Shown here piece by piece: positions 37,095 to 45,900 of a DNA stretch of 64,000 nt (position 1 is its first letter; every line of letters starts with the position of its first letter). Made by a program: the position numbers and the translations under genes. Under the pieces are notes generated by a model that saw only the letters and a program-made list of their open reading frames with translations, was not told the DNA's origin and did not search any database. Location of the stretch: assembly GCA_019187085.1 (NCBI GenBank), contig JABARS010000004.1:62001-126000 (forward strand), given 5' to 3'. The DNA comes from Pseudorhodoplanes sp. (lineage in GTDB: Bacteria > Pseudomonadota > Alphaproteobacteria > Rhizobiales > Xanthobacteraceae).

Positions 37095-37156
37095 AGCGCA
37101 GCGAGAAGCCGGGATCGCGATCCACACCTGCGGCTTCCGCCGCACACGCCGCTGAC

Positions 37157-37302
37157 GATCCCGGATCAGCAGCGCGCCGCTGCGCGTTGCGTTGCATCCG
37201 GGATAACGGAGCAAACTTTCAGATCGAAGCCGGCGCAAGATTGAACCCGGCGAACGATCCCGGATCGGCAGCGCACCGTTGCGCGCTGCGCTGCATCCGA
37301 GA
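37157..37302. repeat. two copies of a GATCCCGGATC-type repeat
   Basis: GATCCCGGATCAGCAGCGCG ... TTGCATCCGGGAT at 37157-37204 and GATCCCGGATCGGCAGCGCA ... CTGCATCCGAGAG at 37255-37302. A related block lies at 33990-34045. The elements are near-palindromic at their ends. Confidence 0.6.
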
Positions 37303-37312
37303 GGACAGGGAC

Positions 37313-37342
37313 AAAAAAATCCGCCCCAGCGAACCGGGGCGG
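37313..37342 (-). terminator. rho-independent terminator of the liv operon
   Basis: Read on the minus strand: CCGCCCC-GGTTCGCT-GGGGCGG followed by ATTTTTTT. A perfect 7-bp GC stem with a seven-T run, 35 bp after the livK stop. The clearest intrinsic terminator in the window. Confidence 0.85.
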
Positions 37343-37376
37343 AGGATGCGTTCATCAAACCGCAGACGCGGCAGGT

Positions 37377-38498
37377 TCAGGAAGAGCCCTTCGCGTCAAG
37401 CTCGGTATAGGTGCCGTCCTTCTTCCAGACATAGAAGACATAGTCGATGACGGTGATGTCGCCCTTGGCGTCGAAGGAGAGCGGGCCGAGCACGGTGTCC
37501 CACTGGCCGGTGCGCACGGTGTCGGCCACCTTCTTGGCGTCGGTCGTTCCGGCCTTCGCCGCCGCCTGCGCCCAGACCTGGATCGAGGCGTAGCTGTAGA
37601 GCGTGTAGCCTTCCGGATCGATGCCCTTGGCCTTGAACTTCTCGACCACGGCCTTGGCCGAGGGCTTCTTGCGCGGATCGGGACCGAAGGTCATCAGCAC
37701 GCCTTCGCCGATCGGGCCGGTGATCGCCCAGAACTCGTTGGTGACGAGCGCGTCGCCGGAGACGAGCTGGGTCTTCATGCCCTGGTCGCGCATCTGGCGC
37801 AGGATCAGGCCGGCTTCGGTGTGATAGCCGCCGATATAGACGACGTCGATGTTGGCGGCCTTCATCTTGGAGACCAGCGCGTTGAAGTCCTTGTCGCCCT
37901 GCGTATAGGCCTCGTACATCTTCTCGGTCACGCCGGCCTTGTTGAGCGCCTTCTTGGTTTCGTCGGCGAGACCTTTGCCGTAGGTCGACTTGTCGTGCAG
38001 GATGGCGACGTTCTTGCCCTGGAAGTTCTTGGCGATATAGGCGCCGGCGACGGCGCCCTGCTGGTCGTCGCGGCCGCAGGCGCGGAACGTGTTCCACATC
38101 TTGCGTTCGGTGAAGGTCGGATTGGTCGAGGCGGGCGTGATCTGCAGCACGTTGCTTTCGAGATAGGCGTCGGACGCCGGGATCGACGACGACGAGCAGA
38201 AATGCCCGGCGACGAACGGCACCTTCAGGCCGGCCAGCTTCTCGGCGACCGCGCGGGCCTGCTTGGGATCGCAGGCGTCGTCGCCGATCTCGAGACGGAT
38301 TTTCTTGCCGAGCACGCCGCCCGCGGCATTGATGTCGGCGACCGCGAGTTCGGCGCCGTCGCGCAGTTGCTTGCCGAAGGAAGCGTATTGCCCGGTCATC
38401 GGACCGGCGACGCCGATCGCGATGTCCTGGGCGGCCGCGGCGCCGGCGAGCGCAAGGCTTGCGCCGAGCGCCAGCAGGGAAGTCCGCAATTTGCTCAT
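37377..38498 (-). CDS. livK: branched-chain amino acid ABC transporter, periplasmic binding protein LivK
   Basis: 373 residues with a signal peptide (SLLALGASLALAGAAAAQD). The mature protein starts IAIGVAGPMTGQYASFGKQL, the classic LivJ/LivK opening; the fold continues with HFCSSSSIPASDAYLESNVL and GDKDFNALVSKMKAANIDVV. It captures Leu/Ile/Val or a related amino acid for the LivHMGF permease encoded just upstream. AGAGGAG sits about 8 nt before the ATG. It is last in the operon and has its own terminator. Confidence 0.92.
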   Translation of the reverse strand: MSKLRTSLLALGASLALAGAAAAQDIAIGVAGPMTGQYASFGKQLRDGAELAVADINAAGGVLGKKIRLEIGDDACDPKQARAVAEKLAGLKVPFVAGHFCSSSSIPASDAYLESNVLQITPASTNPTFTERKMWNTFRACGRDDQQGAVAGAYIAKNFQGKNVAILHDKSTYGKGLADETKKALNKAGVTEKMYEAYTQGDKDFNALVSKMKAANIDVVYIGGYHTEAGLILRQMRDQGMKTQLVSGDALVTNEFWAITGPIGEGVLMTFGPDPRKKPSAKAVVEKFKAKGIDPEGYTLYSYASIQVWAQAAAKAGTTDAKKVADTVRTGQWDTVLGPLSFDAKGDITVIDYVFYVWKKDGTYTELDAKGSS

Positions 38499-38614
38499 GG
38501 TGTACTCCTCTGGGTGGTAAAGGGGGCGAATAATTCGTCGGTTCAGGAAGCCGGCCCTGTCGCATAAACACCGGTTGGGGTCATTTTCGACGGAATTTCC
38601 AGGAAGTCACCACC

Positions 38615-38998
38615 TCAAGACGGCGGATTTGCGGATTTTTCGTCGCGGCCGGGCACGTTGCGCTCGCTCCAGGTCAGGGGACCGGTCCGGCGGTAAAGCC
38701 ACGGATATTGCGTCGCCATCTGGCGGGCGCGGGTGGTGCGGAACGCCAGCAGGCCGCAGCCGATCAGGAACAGCGTATCCGCGGCATAGGAGGCGGACGA
38801 GAGCAGGTCGCCGCGGAACAGGGCGAAATGGGCAAAGCGCACGGCCGCGCCCAGGAGCGCCATATAGAGAAGCACATGCCAGAACGGCCGCCAGGTGCGC
38901 GCGATGGCCTGTCCGGCGAGCCAGGCCGCGCTGCCGCCGATCAGGCCGGTCACGATGACGATCTGCGTGAGCGTCTCATGTGCGTAGAGATCGTCCAT
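38615..38998 (-). CDS. small membrane protein inside the liv operon (probably DUF6867 family)
   Basis: 127 residues with three to four hydrophobic segments (LTQIVIVTGLIGGSAAWLAG; FWHVLLYMALLGAAVRFAHF; YAADTLFLIGCGLLAF) and a polar C-terminus with PWLYRRTGPLTW. It lies between livF and livK on the same strand. From memory, alphaproteobacterial liv operons carry a small gene here annotated DUF6867; that match is not verified. An accessory role in the transporter is inferred from position only. Confidence 0.7.
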   Translation of the reverse strand: MDDLYAHETLTQIVIVTGLIGGSAAWLAGQAIARTWRPFWHVLLYMALLGAAVRFAHFALFRGDLLSSASYAADTLFLIGCGLLAFRTTRARQMATQYPWLYRRTGPLTWSERNVPGRDEKSANPPS

Positions 38999-39013
38999 CG
39001 CCCCGCCGCCCCC

Positions 39014-39778
39014 TCAGTGCCGCCCGCCTTCGAGATAGGCCGCGCGCACTTCCGGCCGGTTCAGAAGTTCGCGGCTCGATCCCGACAGGGTGATCTCGCC
39101 ATTGACCATGACATAGCCGCGGTGCGCCAGCTTGAGCGCGTGGAAGGCGTTCTGCTCGACGAGGAACACGGTCAGCTTCTCGCGTTCGTTGAGCTCGCGG
39201 ATGGCGGCGAAAATCTGCCGCACGAGCAGCGGCGCAAGGCCGAGCGAGGGCTCGTCGAGCAGCAGCAGGCGCGGGCGCGCGAGCAGCGCGCGGCCGATCG
39301 CCAGCATCTGTTGCTCGCCGCCCGACAGCGTGCCGCCGCGCTGGTGCAGCCGTTCCTTCAGGCGCGGGAACAGCGTCAGCACGCGCTCCAGATCGGCCGC
39401 GAAGAAGGCCGGGTCGGCGATGCTGGCGCCGAGCTGCAGATTCTCCAGCACCGTCATGCGCCCGAAGATGCGCCGGCCCTCGGGCGCCTGCGCGATATGC
39501 AGCTTGGCGATCTCGTTGGTCGGCATGCGCGTGATGTCGCGCCCCTCGAACAGGACCGTGCCCTCGCGCGCGCGCGGATCGCCGAAGATCGTCATCATCA
39601 GCGTCGACTTGCCGGCGCCGTTGGCGCCGATCAGGGTGACGATCTCGCCTTCGTGCACGTCGAGATCGACGCCGCGCAAAGCGACGATATTGCCGTAATA
39701 GGTCTTCACCCCGCGCACCGACAGGAGCGGGGCGCGCGCGGGGGCGGACGCGGTGCGGGTGTCAGGCGCCGTGGCCAA
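39014..39778 (-). CDS. livF: branched-chain amino acid ABC transporter ATPase LivF
   Basis: 254-residue ABC ATPase. Walker A GANGAGKST (51-59), signature LSGGEQQMLAIGRAL, Walker B LLLLDEPSLGLAPLLV and the LivF-type LVEQNAFHALKLAHRGYVM. With LivG it forms the ATPase pair of the branched-chain amino acid importer. The start overlaps the end of livG by 17 bp. A DUF6867-like gene follows after 15 bp. Confidence 0.94.
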   Translation of the reverse strand: MATAPDTRTASAPARAPLLSVRGVKTYYGNIVALRGVDLDVHEGEIVTLIGANGAGKSTLMMTIFGDPRAREGTVLFEGRDITRMPTNEIAKLHIAQAPEGRRIFGRMTVLENLQLGASIADPAFFAADLERVLTLFPRLKERLHQRGGTLSGGEQQMLAIGRALLARPRLLLLDEPSLGLAPLLVRQIFAAIRELNEREKLTVFLVEQNAFHALKLAHRGYVMVNGEITLSGSSRELLNRPEVRAAYLEGGRH

Positions 39779-40619
39779 GGCCGACCCCCGCTTCCACCTC
39801 GTCCACCTCGTCGTCGGCGACGCCGAGATAGGCGGCGATCACCTTCGGATCGTCGCGGATCTGCGCCGGCGTGCCGTCGGAAATCTTAACCCCGTAATCG
39901 AGCACGACGATATGGTCGGAAATCTCCATCACCACCGACATGTCATGCTCGATCAGCAAGAGCGAGGTGTCGTGCCGCTTGCGGATGAATAGGAGCAGTT
40001 CGTTCAGCTCTGCGCTTTCGCGCGCATTCAGCCCGGCAGCCGGCTCGTCGAGGCACAGGAGAACGGGTTCGGTGCACATGGCGCGCGCGATCTCGAGGCG
40101 CCGCTGCGCGCCGTAGGGCAGCTCTCCGGCCGGATCGTCGGCGCGCGCCAGGAGCCCGATCCTGTCGAGCCAGTATTTGGCGCGGTCGATCGCGGCGCCC
40201 TCGGCATTGATGAAGCTGCGCATGCCGAGGAGGCCGAGCACGGTCATGCCGGAAGCGCGCATGAGCGGATTGTGCTGGGCGATCATCAGGTTTTCCAGCA
40301 CGGTCATGCCCGGGAACAGGCGGATGTTCTGGAAGGTGCGCGCGACATGCGCCACCTGCGAGATGCGGAAGTCGAGCAGCCGTTCGAGCAGGAAAGTCTG
40401 GCCGTTGGTGTGGGTGAGGCGGATCATGCCGACGGTCGGCTTGTAGAAGCCGGTGATGCAGTTGAAGACGGTGGTCTTGCCGGCGCCGTTCGGTCCGATC
40501 AGCGCGGTGATGTCGCCGCGCCGCGCCGTGAACGACACGTCGTCGACCGCCAGGAGGCCGCCGAACCGCATGGTCAGGTGCTCGACGGCGAGGATCGGGC
40601 TCTCCTCCTGCGCGCTCAT
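39762..40619 (-). CDS. livG: branched-chain amino acid ABC transporter ATPase LivG
   Basis: 285-residue ABC ATPase. Walker A GPNGAGKTT (42-50), LivG-specific ARTFQNIRLFPGMTVLENLM, Walker B LLCLDEPAAGLNARESAEL and HDMSVVMEISDHIVVLDYG. The signature is LPYGAQRRLEIARAM, as usual for LivG. The ATG at 40619 overlaps the livM stop (ATGA). The same frame is open upstream through livM, but that is antiphase and not coding. Confidence 0.94.
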   Translation of the reverse strand: MSAQEESPILAVEHLTMRFGGLLAVDDVSFTARRGDITALIGPNGAGKTTVFNCITGFYKPTVGMIRLTHTNGQTFLLERLLDFRISQVAHVARTFQNIRLFPGMTVLENLMIAQHNPLMRASGMTVLGLLGMRSFINAEGAAIDRAKYWLDRIGLLARADDPAGELPYGAQRRLEIARAMCTEPVLLCLDEPAAGLNARESAELNELLLFIRKRHDTSLLLIEHDMSVVMEISDHIVVLDYGVKISDGTPAQIRDDPKVIAAYLGVADDEVDEVEAGVGLGHGA

Positions 40620-41929
40620 CCGCGACCCTCGCTGACCATGTCCGCCGATACGAGCTTGCGCTCCTTGAGGAAGACCGACGGCAGGCGGGTCGCGACCAGC
40701 CCGCGCGGCCGCCAGATCATGATCGAGACCATGGCGAAGCCGAATACCAGCATGCGGTACTGCTCGAATTCGCGGAACAGTTCGAAGCCGCCGAGCATGA
40801 CGGCGGCGGCGACCGCAACCCCGATCTGTGAGCCCATGCCGCCGAGCACGACGATGGCGAGCACGAGTGCGGATTCGCCGAAGGTGAAGCTCTCCGGGCT
40901 GATGAAGCCCTGCCGGGTCGCGAAGAAGGAGCCGGCGAAGCCGCCGAACATCGCCCCGATCGCGAACGCGGTCAGCTTGGTGTTGGTCGTGTTGATGCCG
41001 AGCGAGCGGCAGGCGATCTCGTCTTCGCGCAGCGCCTCCCAGGCGCGTCCGATCGGCAGCCGGCGCAGGCGGATCGCCACCGCATTGGTGACCAAAGCGA
41101 GGATCAGGATGAGATAATAAAGGAACACAACACGGTGATTGGGCGAGAATTCGAGACCGAAGGTCGCCGCGAAACCGTCGTCGGCGGCGGTGAACGGCAG
41201 GCCGAAAAAGCTCGGGCGCGCGATGCCGGAAATTCCGTTCGGGCCGCCGGTGAAGCTCTGCCAGTTGATCAGCACGAGGCGGATGATCTCGCCGAAGGCG
41301 AGCGTGACGATGGCGAGATAGTCGCCGCGCAATCGCAGCACCGGAAAGCCGAGCAGGACCCCCCAGAACGCCGCGAGGATGCCGGCGAGCGGCAGGCAGA
41401 TCCAGAAGCTCAGTCCGAAATTCTGCGCCAGCAGCGCATACGAATAGGCGCCGACCGCATAGAAGGCGACATAGCCGAGGTCGAGCAGGCCGGCGAGGCC
41501 GACGACGATATTGAGACCCCAGCCGAGCATAACATAGGTCAGGATCTGGATCGACAGATCGAGCAGGTAGCGGTTGCTGTAGAAAATCATCGGCACGGCG
41601 ACTGCGAACGCCAGCAGCGCGTATCCGAAATAGGGCGCGACCTGCGTCACCACGTTGCGCACGGGGGCAGGGACCATGCGGGCCAGCGCCGCGCCCTGTT
41701 CGCCGCGCACAAGTTCGCGCAGGAACGAACCAACGAAGGCGGCGACGACGAGCCAGAACAATTCCCACGGCCGCGGCACCAGGATGAGCGCGCCGGTCGG
41801 CCCCTGTTCGGTGCGCAGTCCGATCAGGAGCGAGAACAGGCCGAACGCCACCAGCGCGGCGAGCGCGCCGCTCTTGAGCGCGCGCCGCACATCGAATGCC
41901 GGCAGTCTGGATTGGGCCTGGTGCGCCAC
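40616..41929 (-). CDS. livM: branched-chain amino acid ABC transporter permease LivM
   Basis: 437 residues, longer than average because of an N-terminal extension with two to three extra helices (LKSGALAALVAFGLFSLLIG). The conserved core has YFGYALLAFAVAVPMIF, NIVVGLAGLLDLGYVAFYAV and the LivM EAA-like loop GRAWEALREDEIACRSLGIN. It forms the membrane channel with LivH. The start at 41929 lies 15 bp after the livH stop; the end overlaps livG by 4 bp. Confidence 0.92.
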   Translation of the reverse strand: MAHQAQSRLPAFDVRRALKSGALAALVAFGLFSLLIGLRTEQGPTGALILVPRPWELFWLVVAAFVGSFLRELVRGEQGAALARMVPAPVRNVVTQVAPYFGYALLAFAVAVPMIFYSNRYLLDLSIQILTYVMLGWGLNIVVGLAGLLDLGYVAFYAVGAYSYALLAQNFGLSFWICLPLAGILAAFWGVLLGFPVLRLRGDYLAIVTLAFGEIIRLVLINWQSFTGGPNGISGIARPSFFGLPFTAADDGFAATFGLEFSPNHRVVFLYYLILILALVTNAVAIRLRRLPIGRAWEALREDEIACRSLGINTTNTKLTAFAIGAMFGGFAGSFFATRQGFISPESFTFGESALVLAIVVLGGMGSQIGVAVAAAVMLGGFELFREFEQYRMLVFGFAMVSIMIWRPRGLVATRLPSVFLKERKLVSADMVSEGRG

Positions 41930-41944
41930 GCCGCTGCCCCGGCC

Positions 41945-42859
<915 letters not shown>

Positions 42860-43104
42860 CCGCGCAGTGCCCCCGCTACCGCTTGCCCCCGGCACGGTCG
42901 TCCGGTGTTCCGAATGCCCATCCGGCGGCCTCCGATTTCTTAGCAGCGCCACGGGGGTCCGGCAACGCGGCAAACATGCCATACCGGCTTTTTCCCGGGC
43001 GCTGCCGGCCGCGCGGCGTCGCGACCGGCCGGCCAGGCAGGTGTCGGTATGCCGGAATTTCACCCGGAATTTTACTTGGCGGAATTCTCGATTATTCTTC
43101 GGCG

Positions 43105-43995
43105 ATGCCCGCGCAAGCTCTGCCGCTGTTTCATCTCTATGGCGATCCGCCCGACGACCAGGCGTTCGATTTCATCCACATCGAAACGATCTCGTCGCGC
43201 TCGCTGCTGCACGACTGGCTGATCCGCACGCATCGCCATCGCGACCTGTTCCAGATCCTCGTCATCGAGCATGGCGGCGGGGACATGACCTGCGAAGCCG
43301 CGATCATGCCGTTTGCGGCCCCGTGTGCGATCATCGTGGAACCGAACGTCGCGCACGGTTTCCGCTTCCAGCCCGGCAAGACCGACGGCTGGGTGGTCAG
43401 CTTCAGCGCGGACGTGGCGGAGACGCTCGACGAGCATTCCGCCGAGGGGCTCGCCCGTCTGCGCACGCTTGCCGCCAAGCCCATCGTGCCGCTCGATCAT
43501 GCCGCCGAGCTGGGCCGGCTGGTGACCTTGTGCAACGAGCTTGACCGGGAGCGCTTCTTGGCGCGCGAGGCGCACCGGATCGCCATGCGCGCGTGGCTGG
43601 CGCTGATCGCGATCGAGGCGGCACGGCTTGCCGCAAGCCGCGCGCGGACCGGCTCCGTTACGCTGGCGCCGGCCGATCCGGTCGTCGAGGCGCTGCGGCG
43701 GCTGGTGGAGGATCATTTCCGCAGCGAGCGGCAGCTCGCCTTCTATGCGGATCGGCTGGCCATGACGCCGGACCGGCTCAACGACTTGGTCAAGCGGGCG
43801 ATCGGCGTGACCGCCGGTCATCTGATCCGCCAGCGCGTCCTGACCGAGGCCAAGCGCGAACTGGTATTTTCGACACGGCCGGTCCACGACATCGCCTACG
43901 ATCTGAAGTTCGCCGACCCCTCGCACTTCGCCCGTTTCTTCCGCAAGCAGACCGGCGTCACGCCGCTGGAATTCCGTCTCGCGAACGGTCGCTGA
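43105..43995 (+). CDS. AraC-family transcriptional regulator (PobR-like)
   Basis: 296 residues. The N-terminal cupin-type effector domain includes PLFHLYGDPPDDQAFDFIHI and HDWLIRTHRHRDLFQILVIE. The C-terminal double helix-turn-helix has TAGHLIRQRVLTEAKREL and AYDLKFADPSHFARFFRKQT. The N-terminal pattern resembles PobR, the activator of 4-hydroxybenzoate hydroxylase genes. The pca genes about 1 kb away support a role in aromatic-acid catabolism (inference), though neither pobA nor pcaHG is in the window. Could alternatively regulate the divergent liv operon. Confidence 0.82.
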   Translation: MPAQALPLFHLYGDPPDDQAFDFIHIETISSRSLLHDWLIRTHRHRDLFQILVIEHGGGDMTCEAAIMPFAAPCAIIVEPNVAHGFRFQPGKTDGWVVSFSADVAETLDEHSAEGLARLRTLAAKPIVPLDHAAELGRLVTLCNELDRERFLAREAHRIAMRAWLALIAIEAARLAASRARTGSVTLAPADPVVEALRRLVEDHFRSERQLAFYADRLAMTPDRLNDLVKRAIGVTAGHLIRQRVLTEAKRELVFSTRPVHDIAYDLKFADPSHFARFFRKQTGVTPLEFRLANGR

Positions 43996-44050
43996 GCCGC
44001 GGGGCGGTATCTCGGGGTGCGCGGCGCGCTGGGGACATCGGCGTCTTAAG

Positions 44051-44067
44051 GTAAACAAAAGGTTTAC
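44051..44067. promoter_or_regulatory. GTAAAC-N5-GTTTAC inverted repeat, candidate operator
   Basis: Perfect 6-bp inverted repeat GTAAAC-AAAAG-GTTTAC in an AT-rich island, about 75 bp upstream of the membrane-protein gene at 44143. Spacing and symmetry suit a dimeric repressor. Binding protein unknown. Confidence 0.35.
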
Positions 44068-44142
44068 ATTGCCGGTACCCGGGGTGAGGGTCGAATTTGC
44101 CGCAGGCGGACATGCCGAACGGCAGGCGCCCCGGAGGAAGCG

Positions 44143-44649
44143 ATGCGGCGGCTGAGCTACGGAATTCCCTGCCTGATCGTTGCGGTCGCGCTGTATTTCG
44201 TCGCGGCATTCGGGCGCGAGGCCCTGCATATCCTCACGTCGCCCGTCTACGGCCTCGATCACAAGAGCTTTGCGCGCGCGGTTCACGATCTCGGCCGGCT
44301 TGCCGATCTTGGGCCGTCCGGCCTGGTCAAGCTTGCGGCATTTCTCGGGGCCATCAAGCTCTCGGTCGCCGTCGTGTTTGCGATCCATGTCGGGGACCGT
44401 CTGCGCACGCTTGCGGGCGGCACGGTCAATTACGACCTGCTTGATGCCGGCGTCGTGCTCGTCGTGGTCTCGACCTTCCTGTCGGCGGCGCCAGCTTTGC
44501 TCGAGGCGACGCCGCAATTCTTCAACGAGCATCGTCCCGCGCTATGGCTCGCCGGTCTCGCGGCGACCCTGAGCCTGGCCGAACGCGTCGCACACAGCGA
44601 GGAAGCGCCGGCGCAAAGCCGCACGGCCGATCTGCGCAAGCCGAAATAG
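44143..44649 (+). CDS. small integral membrane protein, function unknown
   Basis: 168 residues with about four hydrophobic segments: GIPCLIVAVALYFVAAFG, LVKLAAFLGAIKLSVAVVFA, DAGVVLVVVSTFLSAAPALL and PALWLAGLAATLSLAERVA. The tail is polar. I do not recognise the family. It is convergent with pcaC (19 bp between stops) and follows a candidate operator at 44051, so its expression is probably independent of both neighbours. Confidence 0.65.
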   Translation: MRRLSYGIPCLIVAVALYFVAAFGREALHILTSPVYGLDHKSFARAVHDLGRLADLGPSGLVKLAAFLGAIKLSVAVVFAIHVGDRLRTLAGGTVNYDLLDAGVVLVVVSTFLSAAPALLEATPQFFNEHRPALWLAGLAATLSLAERVAHSEEAPAQSRTADLRKPK

Positions 44650-44668
44650 CAGCCGGTCTACGCCCCGG

Positions 44669-45064
44669 TCAGGCCTTGATCGCACCAAGCTCGGCGAGGA
44701 TTTCGCCCGCTTCCTTGAAGGCGTGGTTGGCGGCCGGCACCCCGCAATAGATCGCCTGTTGCAGGATGATCTCCTTGATGTCGTCGGCGCTGAATCCGCC
44801 TTCGACAATGGCGGCCCGCACATGCATGCGGAATTCCGCCCACTTGTCGAGCGCGATCATGGTGCCGATGACCAGCACGCGCCGCGTGCGCTCGTTGTAA
44901 TGCGGCCGCGTCCAGACCTCGCCCCAGGCATAGCGCGTAATGAAATCCTGAAATTCCGCGTTGAAGGAGTTCTTGCCGGCATTGGCGCGATCGACCCAGG
45001 CATTGCCGAGCACCTTGCGCCGCCTGGCCATGCCCTGGGCGTGGCGTTCCGTGTCGTCCATCAT
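44669..45064 (-). CDS. pcaC: 4-carboxymuconolactone decarboxylase
   Basis: 131 residues, the usual length for single-domain PcaC. It decarboxylates 4-carboxymuconolactone to 3-oxoadipate enol-lactone in the protocatechuate branch. Conserved RRKVLGNAWVDRANAGKNSF, FITRYAWGEVWTRPHY and FRMHVRAAIVEGGFSADDIK are present. It follows pcaD by 10 bp in a pcaB-pcaD-pcaC run, which confirms the identity over generic CMD proteins such as the one at 26642. Confidence 0.93.
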   Translation of the reverse strand: MMDDTERHAQGMARRRKVLGNAWVDRANAGKNSFNAEFQDFITRYAWGEVWTRPHYNERTRRVLVIGTMIALDKWAEFRMHVRAAIVEGGFSADDIKEIILQQAIYCGVPAANHAFKEAGEILAELGAIKA

Positions 45065-45074
45065 GGGCTCCCGG

Positions 45075-45857
45075 TCACTTTGCCGTCAGGAAGTCGAGCG
45101 CGGTGCGCGTGAACGCGTCCGGCTGCTCGATGTTGGAAATATGGGCGGCATCGATCGGGGCGAGCCGCGCTCCCTTGATCCGCGCGCGCATGTATTCGGC
45201 GTCCTGCATCGTGGTCGCCGGATCCTGCGTGCCGGCGATGATGAGGGTGGGGACGGAGATTTTGGCGAGCAGGTCGCGATGGTCCATGTCGCGCACCGCC
45301 TTGCAACAGGCGACATAGCCGTCGACCGGCGTCGACAGCAGCATGTCGGTCATCTGCCGGATCACCTGCGGCGAGCGCTCGCGGAAGCCCTTGGTGAACC
45401 AGCGCTCCATCGTTCCGTCCACGATCGCCGGCAGGCCTTTCTCGCGGATGAACTTGATGCGCCCGTTCCAGACCTCCTTGTCGGCGTAATAGCAGGACGT
45501 GTTGGACAGGATGATTCGTTCCATGCGCTCGGGCGCATTGGCGCCAAGCCACTGGCCGACCATGCCGCCCATCGACAGCCCGCACCAGCTCGTCCTGGCG
45601 ACGCCGAGCGCATCGAGAATGGCGAGGACGTCGCGGCCGAGCCGCTCCATCGTGTAGGGGCCGGGGGTAATGCCGGAGCGGCCGTGTCCGCGGCGGTCGT
45701 AACGGATCAGCCGGAATTTCCCGGCAAAGGCGCGCGCCTGCGGGTCCCACATCGTGAGCGTGGTGCCGAGCGAATTCGACAGCATGAGAGCGGGCGCGTC
45801 GGCCGGGCCCTCGACCTCGACATGGATCGGGCAGCCATCGGCCTCGATCATTGGCAT
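45075..45857 (-). CDS. pcaD: 3-oxoadipate enol-lactonase
   Basis: 260-residue alpha/beta hydrolase. Nucleophile in WCGLSMGGMVGQWL (Ser95), oxyanion region LSNSLGTTLTMWDPQ, and the catalytic His in AAHISNIEQPDAF. It hydrolyses 3-oxoadipate enol-lactone to 3-oxoadipate. Sits between pcaB (43 bp upstream) and pcaC (10 bp downstream) on one strand, so one transcript is likely. GGAGG lies just before the ATG. Confidence 0.93.
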   Translation of the reverse strand: MPMIEADGCPIHVEVEGPADAPALMLSNSLGTTLTMWDPQARAFAGKFRLIRYDRRGHGRSGITPGPYTMERLGRDVLAILDALGVARTSWCGLSMGGMVGQWLGANAPERMERIILSNTSCYYADKEVWNGRIKFIREKGLPAIVDGTMERWFTKGFRERSPQVIRQMTDMLLSTPVDGYVACCKAVRDMDHRDLLAKISVPTLIIAGTQDPATTMQDAEYMRARIKGARLAPIDAAHISNIEQPDAFTRTALDFLTAK

Positions 45858-45900
45858 CGGGTGTCCTCCGTTACGATAGGTATTGTCGTTGCTTGTCTTG

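Larger units (their letters stand above)
36000..37376. other. 1.4-kb non-coding region between ccdA and livK
   Basis: No reading frame here is convincing. The longest, 36096-36677 on the minus strand, is arginine/proline-rich and looks like a GC artefact. Contents in order: a structured segment (36181-36394, separate entry), further GC-rich sequence to 36660, CCTCATG-type repeats (36690-36745 and 36838-36950), a tandem array (36980-37094), CGTCATCCCGGCC / GATCCCGGATC mosaic repeats to 37302, and the livK terminator. Confidence 0.6.

Noticed and set aside
40620..41768. N-terminal extension of LivG
   Set aside because: It is livM read out of frame; LivG similarity begins exactly at the ATG at 40619.
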